This document shows, piece after piece, positions 10,019 through 17,501 of a stretch of 64,000 nucleotides of DNA (its first letter is position 1; each line of letters begins with the position of its first letter). The stretch is from Vallitalea guaymasensis. Its GTDB lineage: Bacteria > Bacillota > Clostridia > Lachnospirales > Vallitaleaceae. Made by a program: the position numbers and the translations under genes. Below the pieces are notes generated by a model that ran no database searches, had not been told where the DNA came from, and saw nothing but the letters and a program-made list of their open reading frames with translations. The stretch is from contig NZ_CP058561.1 in assembly GCF_018141425.1 (NCBI RefSeq), positions 2,542,001-2,606,000 of the forward strand. The letters run 5' to 3'.

Positions 10019-10126
10019 CCAGCAATTAGTTATGTATTATAATAATAAAATTTATATTAATTTATAAATAATTATATAATATTAAATAATTCTAATAATA
10101 AAATTTAATCTAATTAATACAGCATA

Positions 10127-10157
10127 ATTATATTAACATATTATATCGTCTTGTCAA
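10127..10157 (-). promoter_or_regulatory. Candidate promoter for protease/exporter operon
   Basis: On the minus strand TTGACA (10152-10157) and TATAAT (10127-10132) are both perfect, but the 19-base spacer is longer than ideal. The -35 box lies inside the GTCAA/TTGAC palindrome. Confidence 0.5.
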
Positions 10158-10213
10158 GTTTTGACGGTTTATCCTTTGAAACGTAAAATTATTAAATAAA
10201 ATAAACTTATTGA

Positions 10214-10242
10214 TTGACTATTTTAACAAAAGGGTATATTAT
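10214..10242 (+). promoter_or_regulatory. Promoter of the Cys-rich precursor gene
   Basis: TTGACT (10214-10219), a 17-base spacer and TATTAT (10237-10242) form a good vegetative promoter. The transcript would have a leader of about 100 bases before the precursor ATG. Confidence 0.65.
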
Positions 10243-10352
10243 ATATCTGGTGCTTAATAATTTTGATAATAATATGAGCACAGTATAATAAAAATCACCA
10301 ATAATAATTCATATTGATGATGTAAAACTAAATTATAGGAGGTTTTTAGTAA

Positions 10353-10535
10353 ATGAAAAAACTAGGAAAAAAAGTAATGAAAACTGGAAACACAATTAAG
10401 GCGCATATGTATTGTATGTGTAATTCTTGCGGATGCTATTGTAATTGTTGGGGCGACGAAAGTGCTAGTCATTCTTCTTTCTATAGTAGCCAATCAAGTT
10501 CTAGTTCAAGCTCTTACTATTCAAGGGTTAACTAA
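10353..10535 (+). CDS. Cys-rich RiPP precursor peptide (CLI_3235-like)
   Basis: This 60-residue peptide has a basic, Cys-free leader (residues 1-20, beginning MKKLGKKVMKTGNT) and a core with Cys at 21, 23, 26, 28, 30 and 32, so Cys alternates with other residues, ending in Trp33. The tail (34-60) has 14 Ser, including seven in a row (48-54), and several Tyr. A strong SD (AGGAGG) precedes the ATG. The leader and Cys pattern match what I remember of the CLI_3235 bacteriocin family, whose members sit beside the same radical SAM, TIGR04066 and carrier-like genes. The likely modification is thioether bonding from Cys to other residues (ranthipeptide-like), with the Ser/Tyr tail as possible acceptor. 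Product and activity are unknown. Confidence 0.88.
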   Translation: MKKLGKKVMKTGNTIKAHMYCMCNSCGCYCNCWGDESASHSSFYSSQSSSSSSSYYSRVN

Positions 10536-10737
10536 GAGAGAATTTAATTTAGTTCCTATTTAATACTTAGCATTACATTATAGCTTACATAAATGTGTAA
10601 TACAAAGCTGTTATTAATTATTAAAATGTAGAGTATACATTAAATATTTTTCTTTATTTGTATACAGGATATAAGTGGTGACAGTAAATAAAATAGGTAA
10701 TTAAATAATATGCTCAGTTACAAAGTTACGTCTGTAC

Positions 10738-10765
10738 GGAGGTGTCTCTGGTAAGAGACACCTCT
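10738..10765 (+). terminator. Attenuator-like hairpin between precursor and radical SAM gene
   Basis: A perfect 10-bp stem, AGGTGTCTCT (10740-10749) with AGAGACACCT (10754-10763), encloses a GGTA loop and can extend by two pairs. CTTACATG follows instead of a T run, so it would be a leaky terminator or an mRNA stabilising or processing stem. Such an element would let the precursor be made in excess over its enzyme. Confidence 0.6.
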
Positions 10766-10810
10766 TACATGTTCAGATAAATTTTATATAAACATAGGAG
10801 GAAAAAAAAG

Positions 10811-12253
10811 ATGCAGAATGATGCGTTACCTTTTATTCATTTATTTAAAACATATGAAAATACATATGTTTTTGATATAAATTCAAATGCAATATTTAAA
10901 ATACCTAAATATGTTTATGATGACTTGGAACATTATCTTAACAACAAAAAAATTACATTTTCATGTGATAAATCTAAAGAAATAATTGAAATGATGATGA
11001 CAAACGGTCTATTATCTAGTCACAAATGGAAATATATGGAGCATCCAAGTACATCTATTATACCACAATACCTTAAAACGTCGGTATCAACACTTACTTT
11101 ACAGATTACACAAGCATGTAATCTTATGTGTAATTATTGTCCTTATGCGGGTTCTTATCATAACAGAAAACATTCTTCCAAAAAGATGAGTTTTGAAACT
11201 GGTAAAAGAGCTATAGATTTTTATGTAAAGCATGCGGTTGATGTAGAGAGCTTGAATATAGGTTTTTATGGAGGAGAGCCATTAATTGAATTTGATTTAG
11301 TTAAAAGACTTGTTGAATATGCAAATGACACTTATAAAGGTAAAAAGATTAGATATCATATGACTACAAATGCCACTCTTCTAAAGGATGAAATTATTAA
11401 GTTTTTAGATGATAATAACTTTAATCTACTAATTAGCTTAGATGGTCCAAAAGAAATACATGATAAAAATCGTAAAGATTCTCAGGGAAGAGGTTCCTTT
11501 GACAGAATTTTAGAGAACTTAAAATATCTACAACAAAATTATAAAGATTTTGCTAGTAAGATAAATTTTAATTGTGTTATTGATCCTAGCTTAGATTTTG
11601 ATTGTTTACATAAGTTCTTCACAGATTATGATACTGTAAAGAATTACTATACATCTTTTAACTATATAAATAAACAAAATATCATAGAAGATAAATTCAA
11701 TCCAACTGAAAATTATACAATAAAATATAAATATGAGATTTTTAAATTATTTTTATTCCTTATTAAGCGATTAGATGAACGTCATGTATCTAAGATAGTA
11801 AAATCATATTATAGCGTACTATTTTCTACTATGAAGGAGAGACGAACCGTTTCATTTTCGGAAACTGAATACGGACATCATAGTGGACCGTGTATAGCAG
11901 GCAGTCATAAAATATTTGTTGATACAGAGGGAAACCTATTTCCATGTGAAAAAGTCAATGAACAATCAAAGAGTTTTATTATAGGAAATATTTGGGATGG
12001 ATTTGATGTAGAAAAAGCATCTAAGCTAACTAATATTGGAAAATTAACAGAAAAACAATGTTTATCTTGTTGGAACGTTAATTTTTGTTATCTATGTTGT
12101 GTTTTTTCTGACGATAACGGAACACTATCAGCTAATGCAAAATTAACTCAATGTAAAAATCTTAAGAGAGATACAGAAGAGATGATGAAAGATTATTGTT
12201 ATCTAAAAGAAATGGATTTTACATATGATGATGAAGTATTTAGAATAATCTAA
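10811..12253 (+). CDS. Radical SAM/SPASM peptide maturase (CcpM-like)
   Basis: This 480-residue enzyme has an N-terminal region (1-90) that may bind the leader, followed by the radical SAM core with CNLMCNYC (Cys103, 107, 110) holding the SAM-binding 4Fe-4S cluster and the GGEP motif (FYGGEPL). The C-terminal SPASM/twitch region has Cys361, 379, 417, 420, 426, 429, 430 and 448, enough for two auxiliary Fe-S clusters. Peptide-modifying enzymes of this type form thioether or C-C links in RiPP precursors. ATG at 10811 follows AGGAGG. It lies 275 bases after the Cys-rich precursor and is followed immediately by the TIGR04066-like gene. I recognise it as the Cys-rich peptide radical SAM maturase type (TIGR04068, from memory); the bond formed is unknown. 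Confidence 0.9.
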   Translation: MQNDALPFIHLFKTYENTYVFDINSNAIFKIPKYVYDDLEHYLNNKKITFSCDKSKEIIEMMMTNGLLSSHKWKYMEHPSTSIIPQYLKTSVSTLTLQITQACNLMCNYCPYAGSYHNRKHSSKKMSFETGKRAIDFYVKHAVDVESLNIGFYGGEPLIEFDLVKRLVEYANDTYKGKKIRYHMTTNATLLKDEIIKFLDDNNFNLLISLDGPKEIHDKNRKDSQGRGSFDRILENLKYLQQNYKDFASKINFNCVIDPSLDFDCLHKFFTDYDTVKNYYTSFNYINKQNIIEDKFNPTENYTIKYKYEIFKLFLFLIKRLDERHVSKIVKSYYSVLFSTMKERRTVSFSETEYGHHSGPCIAGSHKIFVDTEGNLFPCEKVNEQSKSFIIGNIWDGFDVEKASKLTNIGKLTEKQCLSCWNVNFCYLCCVFSDDNGTLSANAKLTQCKNLKRDTEEMMKDYCYLKEMDFTYDDEVFRII

Positions 12254-12273
12254 AAGAATTGGAGGGTGCAATT

Positions 12274-13380
12274 ATGAAAGAGGCAATTTTATTTCCATAT
12301 GACATATCTAATATACATCTATTAATGCATCAAGATATGTTAAGTGATTTTAGGATTTCTGGAGTAGTATCCCCTAATTCTTGGGGATATGCTGATGAAG
12401 ATGCTGGAAGGATATTAGGGATAGATACAGGATACATGGTTAGGTCTTCTTTTGAAGGTCTTATAGATCAATGTGAATGTGTCTTGTTTTGTGAATCTTA
12501 TCTTGAATTACCATATGAATCATTTCTAAAAGAGTATATTGAATATATAGCTCAAAAGGGTAAAAAACTCATTTTTTTAGGTGAATATGAACAACATTGT
12601 GAAGAAATAAAAGATATAGCTAAACACTACAATGCAGAATATGAATTTATTATTAAAAAAGATGATAAGAAATATGAAGAAATGTATTGTTACAAGATGA
12701 AAGATATTCCAGTACCCATAATAACAGTTATTGGAACTAATGAAAGAACAAATAAATTTGATACACAATTATCTGTTGGAAAGTTTTTCAGAGAACAAGG
12801 ATATAAAGTTTTACAAATCGGGACTAAGGGATATAGCAATATATTTGATATGATAGCATATCCAAAATTTATGTATAACCAAGAATTAAGTACAACTAAT
12901 AGAATCCAACAGTTTAACTATTACATACATTCATTATGCATTGAACAAAAACCAGATGTTGTAATATTAGGAGTACCTGGAGCTGCTTTCCCTATGGATA
13001 ACAAATTCCATAATAATTTTGGCTTTCACAATTACTTAGTTTCCAATGCTATATTATCTGATTATACGATCTGTAGTATACCTTATGAAGATTATAAAGA
13101 AGATTATTTTAATTATCTTAGTACCCATATTAAGTACAAGTATGGATATAATATCAATTGTTTTATTATTGCTAACCAAGCAATTAAGTGGGATGAAACA
13201 GATAATAGTGAAAAAATACAATATTTAACTCTTGATAAAGAGACAATGAATCGTAAGTGTAGACATTATTTAGATAAGAATTATCCAGTATTTAATATAT
13301 TTGATAGTAAACTAAATACTATGTTAACTCATTCTATTCTTGATGAGCTTTATAGTAATAGTGATGAAGAATTAATGTAG
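12274..13380 (+). CDS. Peptide maturation system protein, TIGR04066-like
   Basis: The protein has 368 residues from ATG 12274, which has GGAGGG seven bases upstream; an upstream in-frame TTG at 12259 overlaps that SD region and is rejected. The N-terminal half resembles a Rossmann-like fold (strands ending in VLFCES and KLIFLGEY). The middle, PIITVIGTNERTNKFDTQLSVGKFFREQGYKVLQIG, looks like a P-loop-like or DUF1611-type nucleotide-binding fold, though the classic GKT motif is missing. A later segment, PDVVILGVPGAAFPM, fits the same fold. I recall the family as one found only beside CLI_3235-type precursors. Its function is unknown; it may be a scaffold or a second modifying enzyme working with the carrier-like protein. 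Confidence 0.75.
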   Translation: MKEAILFPYDISNIHLLMHQDMLSDFRISGVVSPNSWGYADEDAGRILGIDTGYMVRSSFEGLIDQCECVLFCESYLELPYESFLKEYIEYIAQKGKKLIFLGEYEQHCEEIKDIAKHYNAEYEFIIKKDDKKYEEMYCYKMKDIPVPIITVIGTNERTNKFDTQLSVGKFFREQGYKVLQIGTKGYSNIFDMIAYPKFMYNQELSTTNRIQQFNYYIHSLCIEQKPDVVILGVPGAAFPMDNKFHNNFGFHNYLVSNAILSDYTICSIPYEDYKEDYFNYLSTHIKYKYGYNINCFIIANQAIKWDETDNSEKIQYLTLDKETMNRKCRHYLDKNYPVFNIFDSKLNTMLTHSILDELYSNSDEELM

Positions 13381-13399
13381 ACTTGAGAGGAGATTAAAT

Positions 13400-13648
13400 A
13401 TGACTGATAATAATATAAAAGAACAGATAGTTAATTTGATAAATACAGTAAAAGGTATTAATCTAAAAGAAGAAGATTATGATGAACATTTATTTTCTTC
13501 AAAAATTGATCTATCACCCCGTGACCTCGTATACGTCTTTTTAAAAATTGAAGAGTTATTTAAGACTAAGATACCTGAAGAGAATATAATTAATGAAGAT
13601 TTTATTACAATTAATAAAATTACAGAAATAGTATCATCAGTTAGATAA
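13400..13648 (+). CDS. Acyl-carrier-related protein of the peptide maturation system
   Basis: This 82-residue acidic protein has the four-helix layout of acyl carrier proteins; its C-terminal half (KIEELFKTKIPEENI) lines up well with ACP helices II-III. The phosphopantetheine site is abnormal: ordinary carriers have DSL, here the matching stretch reads KIDLSPRDL, with Ser one position off. It may still be modified, or it may act only as a protein partner. RBS GAGAGGAG is present, and the gap after the TIGR04066-like gene is 19 bases. It resembles TIGR04069 as I remember it. It is the last gene of the rightward RiPP operon, followed by a long hairpin. Confidence 0.78.
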   Translation: MTDNNIKEQIVNLINTVKGINLKEEDYDEHLFSSKIDLSPRDLVYVFLKIEELFKTKIPEENIINEDFITINKITEIVSSVR

Positions 13649-13661
13649 ATAATTATATCAT

Positions 13662-13712
13662 ATAGAACCATGGCTTAAACTAAACTGATTTAGTCTAAGC
13701 CATGGTTCTATA
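13662..13712. terminator. Long bidirectional hairpin ending the RiPP operon
   Basis: A stem of about 23 bp (13662-13684 with 13690-13712, one mismatch, centred on CCATGG) separates the convergent carrier-like gene and PHP gene. A perfect T run is absent on both sides, but the position and strength fit a shared terminator. Confidence 0.6.
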
Positions 13713-13724
13713 GCTATTTCATAA

Positions 13725-15011
13725 TTATTTTGAAAATAGTTTATTGTATAGGTTACTCACTTGACCTTTTAGACTATTTAACCTAACCTTGGCATTTTCA
13801 TCACCTGATATATGTTTTAGCATTAATTGTCCCTCTTCATAGCAAAGTTCATCATGTAGTGGAAAAACCTCTCTAATGAGGAATAGAGCGTATTTTACAA
13901 GACGGAAAGGTCCAACTGGTCTAACAGTCTCTCCAGCAGGGAACTCCACACCTACACTATATAGATCTTTAATGCTTTTGATTATATCTGGTTGTTCATT
14001 AGAAGGTGCAAAAACTATAGTATAGAACCAGCCGAACAGGTCTTTGTTCTCACAGCCATGTGCATCACTTACACCTACTATGGGTACTTTTTTACCCTTT
14101 GCTCGTTCTTCGTAATACCTAGCGATCTGTAAAGTATTTGATGAAAATTCAAATGGATGATATCCCCCTACAACTTCATTGGCATCATAAGGCTGATTAT
14201 CATACATAAAGTCAATTACAGAATTAGAGATATAGTAACCCGAATCAATCAACCAATATGGATGACAGAATATAGATAATCCCCCACCTTCTCTAATCTT
14301 ATCAAAGCACCACATGCTTGAAGCACATTCATATTTTGCATGTTCGTCATCAAGATTTATTGTTTTTTCAATTTCTTTTACTTCTTTATAATATTCATCT
14401 TTATTATCTTGCATATATTCATTTACACTGAAATCCCCACCAAAATTAATAATATGAACGTTGTTATTCTCTGGATGTACTTCTTCGCCTCTAGCTATTA
14501 GTATATCAAGATCAATATCTTTATAAGTCTCTTGGCATTCTATGGATGGATAATATTTCCCGTGGTCGGTTAATGCCATAAAATCAAATCCTATTTTTCT
14601 ACAAGAAGCAGTTACGAATCCAGGAGATTCCTTGCCATCGGAGTGATGGCTATGCATATGTAAGTCACCTTTATAAGGTATTCTATCAAATAAGTCTGCT
14701 CTGACAGAGTAGAAATTGAAAGTATATGATTTCTTGGTTGCAGTATCAGTAATTTTAATTATATGTTCTTGCTCTCCTATAAAATATTGAGTCAGTTGAA
14801 TAACACCATCTTTTGCTCGGACCATATACTTTTCTTGATAGTTATATTCACCAATGGTAGAAAAATGTTCTAAAGGATAATAAGCGACTTCAATATCGGT
14901 ATCAGAATCAAAAGTCGCATATTTTGCTAATGGTTTGATTTCAATTTCAGCAGTTGTATCAGCAAGTATAATCTTAGGCGTAACCTCAAAAAAACGTAAT
15001 TCTTCTTTCAT
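13725..15011 (-). CDS. PHP-domain metal-dependent phosphoesterase
   Basis: This 428-residue protein has a beta-rich N-terminal part (1-115) followed by a PHP domain. The metal-binding motif is KGDLHMHSHHSDG, with LTDHGKYY and FCHPYW and a C-terminal VSDAHG providing the remaining His/Asp ligands. Domains of this kind hydrolyse phosphoesters; the substrate is not evident. ATG at 15011 follows GGAGGAGG. It is divergent from an organophosphate-type transporter, so the two may handle a shared phosphorylated compound (inference). Confidence 0.75.
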   Translation of the reverse strand: MKEELRFFEVTPKIILADTTAEIEIKPLAKYATFDSDTDIEVAYYPLEHFSTIGEYNYQEKYMVRAKDGVIQLTQYFIGEQEHIIKITDTATKKSYTFNFYSVRADLFDRIPYKGDLHMHSHHSDGKESPGFVTASCRKIGFDFMALTDHGKYYPSIECQETYKDIDLDILIARGEEVHPENNNVHIINFGGDFSVNEYMQDNKDEYYKEVKEIEKTINLDDEHAKYECASSMWCFDKIREGGGLSIFCHPYWLIDSGYYISNSVIDFMYDNQPYDANEVVGGYHPFEFSSNTLQIARYYEERAKGKKVPIVGVSDAHGCENKDLFGWFYTIVFAPSNEQPDIIKSIKDLYSVGVEFPAGETVRPVGPFRLVKYALFLIREVFPLHDELCYEEGQLMLKHISGDENAKVRLNSLKGQVSNLYNKLFSK

Positions 15012-15043
15012 GGATATCCTCCTCCAAAGTAATATTTTTAGAA

Positions 15044-15072
15044 ATTATAGCACATTATTATTGGGAAAACAA
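15044..15072 (-). promoter_or_regulatory. Promoter of the PHP gene
   Basis: On the minus strand TTGTTT (15067-15072), a 17-base spacer and TATAAT (15044-15049) with an upstream TGC form an extended -10 promoter 32 bases before the ATG. Confidence 0.6.
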
Positions 15073-15093
15073 GAATATTATTGATAATTTATG

Positions 15094-15128
15094 AATAAAT
15101 GTGTAATTGTGGTGTAATAAATGTGTAA
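15094..15128. repeat. Three GTGTAA repeats at 11-bp spacing
   Basis: GTGTAA occurs at 15101, 15112 and 15123, exactly 11 bp apart, inside a 13-bp direct repeat AATAAATGTGTAA (15094 and 15116). Read on the minus strand it is TTACAC-N5-TTACAC-N5-TTACAC. Spacing by one helix turn is typical of sites for PhoB/PhoP-type response regulators. Confidence 0.55.
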
Positions 15129-15165
15129 ATATAGCTTGTCTATATAAAAAACCCTTATAAAAAAG

Positions 15166-15193
15166 TTGATATTATATAAAAATGTGGTATAAT
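15166..15193 (+). promoter_or_regulatory. Promoter of MFS transporter operon
   Basis: TTGATA (15166-15171), a 16-base spacer and TATAAT (15188-15193), preceded by TGG, lie about 85 bases before the transporter start. Confidence 0.6.
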
Positions 15194-15277
15194 TAATAAA
15201 AATAATTGGTTTTGTAAGTATATATGTGTATATGTGTGGAATTAATTAAAAGTTAAGAAGGAGAAGTGCTAATTAAT

Positions 15278-16543
15278 ATGACTAAATTAAGTAAATCACA
15301 AATAAGAATATTTATATTATGTTGGGTTGCGTATGCTAGTATATACTTTGGAAGGGTTAACCTATCAGTAGCCATTCCTCAGATTCAAGATACTTTTGGT
15401 TGGTCAAAAGGGTCCATGGGGTTAATCGGTAGTCTATTTTATTGGGTGTACGGTTTTGGACAACTTATCAATGGACAAATAGGAGATAGGATATCAACTA
15501 GAAGAATAGTCTTTTTTGGATTAATCACTACAGCTATATGCAATATATGTTTTGGATTCAGTACTACATATATATTTATGATGGTTTTATGGATTATAAA
15601 TGCATATGCCCAGTCAACTCTATGGGGACCCATAGTAAAATCTATAACCAATTGGTATGAACCTAAAAAAAGAAGTTCTGTTTCAATAGGTATCTCAACT
15701 TCAATGGTAGGAGGTTATATACTAGCCTGGGGAGGTTCAGGACTTATTATTGCAAAATCCCATTGGAATCTTGTTTTTTGGGTACCAGGTATTATCATAC
15801 TTATATATTCAATAATATGGTTCTCGTTTTTTAGAGATACACCAAAAGAAGCCAGTAAGTATATATCTGATGAGCCTACTGAAGGGGCAACTGTAAAAGA
15901 CAATAAATACAGTCTATTACAAGTCATAATAGAATCCAAATTAATATACATAGTATTAGCTTGTTTTGTGCAAGGAATAATAAAAGATTCTATTGCATTA
16001 TGGGCACCAACTCTATTCATGGAAACTCAGAATCTGGACATTACTGAAACCACTCAATTCATTATATTCATACCTGTGATGAATCTATTGGGTATGATGT
16101 TTGCGAGTTTCCTGAATAAAAAATTGAAGCACAAAGAAAAAAGGACAATATATATTTTGTTTTTGATAAGTATATTCATGATAATAGGGTTTGTGAAATT
16201 AGGTTCCTACAATATAATAATCGCTCTTATATTTTTAGGTTTGACATCTGCGGTTATGTATGGAGCCAATACTTTATTGCTTGGTGTAATTCCATTACAT
16301 TTTGCAAAATATAATAAAACATCTTCTATAGCTGGATTTCTGGATTTCTGTTCCTACCTTGCAGCAGGGTTTGCTGCATTTATTACAGGTGCTTTAGTGG
16401 ATAGATTCAGTTGGAATGGTGTTATGATTTTTTGGATAGTTTGCTTAGTTGTTGGAATATTTGCTTTGCTTATGAGCCTTAAGTGTGATAAAATAGCAGT
16501 GAAAATGGAAAAAGTAACAGATAATACATATTTAATTGATTAG
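15278..16543 (+). CDS. MFS transporter, organophosphate:phosphate antiporter-like
   Basis: This roughly 421-residue protein has about 12 membrane segments. The N-terminus, with YFGRVNLSVAIPQ followed by a GW segment and the loop GQLINGQIGDRISTRR, is typical of the GlpT/UhpT/UhpC branch of the major facilitator superfamily. ATG 15278 is preferred; an in-frame GTG at 15266 lies too close to the AAGGAG sequence. The DeoR-family regulator gene begins about 15 bases after its stop, and a glucose-6-phosphate isomerase gene is next, so a sugar-phosphate or related substrate is likely. Exact substrate unknown. Confidence 0.82.
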   Translation: MTKLSKSQIRIFILCWVAYASIYFGRVNLSVAIPQIQDTFGWSKGSMGLIGSLFYWVYGFGQLINGQIGDRISTRRIVFFGLITTAICNICFGFSTTYIFMMVLWIINAYAQSTLWGPIVKSITNWYEPKKRSSVSIGISTSMVGGYILAWGGSGLIIAKSHWNLVFWVPGIIILIYSIIWFSFFRDTPKEASKYISDEPTEGATVKDNKYSLLQVIIESKLIYIVLACFVQGIIKDSIALWAPTLFMETQNLDITETTQFIIFIPVMNLLGMMFASFLNKKLKHKEKRTIYILFLISIFMIIGFVKLGSYNIIIALIFLGLTSAVMYGANTLLLGVIPLHFAKYNKTSSIAGFLDFCSYLAAGFAAFITGALVDRFSWNGVMIFWIVCLVVGIFALLMSLKCDKIAVKMEKVTDNTYLID

Positions 16544-16557
16544 AGGAGATGGGAGTT

Positions 16558-17319
16558 TTGTTAGCAGAAGAAAGATATAAAATTATACTAGACCTATTAG
16601 AAAAAAATAATTCCGTAAAATCTTCTTATTTAATAGAACTTTTTGGTGTTTCAGTTGAAACAGTAAGAAGAGATCTAGAACATTTAGAAAAAGAAGGTTT
16701 TCTACATCGTGTACATGGTGGTGCAATGCTGGACCAGATAAACCCAAAATCAATAGACTTTAAAATAAGGGAAAAAAGCCATAACCAAGAAAAAGTAAAT
16801 ATAGCCCAAAATGCAATGGGATTTATATCTGAAGAATCTGTAATAGCTCTTGATAATGGAACTACAACGTTAGAAATAGCAAAACTTCTAAAAAACAAAT
16901 ACAAGAAATTGACTATACTGACCAATTCCATATTGGTAGTTGAAGAATTAGTAAATGAACCGGATTATACAATAATACTGCTAGGTGGTATTGTTAATAC
17001 TAAGGACAAGTCTCTGAAGGGTGAGCTTGTAGAGAATTATATCAATCTATTTCATATAGATATATGTTTTATAAGTGTAAGCGGAATATCTTTAAAAGAA
17101 GGAGCAACAGAATTTGAGATTGATACCATTCCAATACAGAAAAGGCTTATTGAGCGTTCTGGCAAGAAGATACTACTAGCTGATAGCAGTAAATTTGGAG
17201 TTGTATCCTTATTGAAAGTATGTGATCTCAATGATGTAGATCATATCATAACTGACTCCAATCTAAAAGAAGCAATTTATGAAAGATATAAAGCAAAAGG
17301 AATAGATGTAATTAAATAG
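16558..17319 (+). CDS. DeoR-family transcription regulator
   Basis: This roughly 254-residue protein starts with a winged helix-turn-helix (ERYKIILDLLEKNNSVKSS, then VSVETVRRDLEHLEKEG and HRVHGGAM), followed by a DeoR sensor domain with DNGTTTLEIA, LTNSILV and ADSSKFG, which bind phosphorylated sugars in this family. TTG 16558 is chosen because GAGGAG (16543-16548) is well spaced for it; ATG 16549 directly abuts the SD. It is cotranscribed with the MFS gene and probably controls it in response to a sugar phosphate. Confidence 0.85.
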   Translation: MLAEERYKIILDLLEKNNSVKSSYLIELFGVSVETVRRDLEHLEKEGFLHRVHGGAMLDQINPKSIDFKIREKSHNQEKVNIAQNAMGFISEESVIALDNGTTTLEIAKLLKNKYKKLTILTNSILVVEELVNEPDYTIILLGGIVNTKDKSLKGELVENYINLFHIDICFISVSGISLKEGATEFEIDTIPIQKRLIERSGKKILLADSSKFGVVSLLKVCDLNDVDHIITDSNLKEAIYERYKAKGIDVIK

Positions 17320-17501
17320 CTCTTTACTATTTACAAAGCTATCCATATTATATATAATTTATGCTGTCGTACAATAACAATAATGATAGTAGACGTTACT
17401 TCATTTTTAAATTAATAAAAAAACAAGGAAAGTTTCATACATTTTTGCAAATAATAATTATGAAATGGACTTTACTATAAAAAATATTAGGAGGTACATA
17501 A

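Larger units (their letters stand above)
10026..10352. other. Divergent control region of the RiPP cluster
   Basis: This 327-base, very AT-rich gap lies between the S8 protease and the precursor gene. It contains back-to-back promoter-like sequences and a 13-bp palindrome, GTCAA-GTT-TTGAC (10153-10165), that overlaps the minus-strand -35 box and could be an operator. No regulator gene is present in the cluster. I see no coding frame in it. Confidence 0.6.

Noticed and set aside
10353-10535. Reading the Cys-rich peptide as a metallothionein or a SCIFF peptide
   Set aside because: The basic leader, Ser tail and neighbouring maturase genes fit a RiPP precursor; the six Cys are packed in 12 residues rather than spread over about 45 as in SCIFF.
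10353-13648. Reading the Cys/Ser-rich peptide as a lanthipeptide or thiopeptide
   Set aside because: No LanB, LanM, LanC or cyclodehydratase gene is present; the only modifying enzyme is a radical SAM/SPASM protein.
6700-13648. A dedicated immunity gene in the RiPP cluster
   Set aside because: None found; every gene is accounted for, though the exporter could provide protection.
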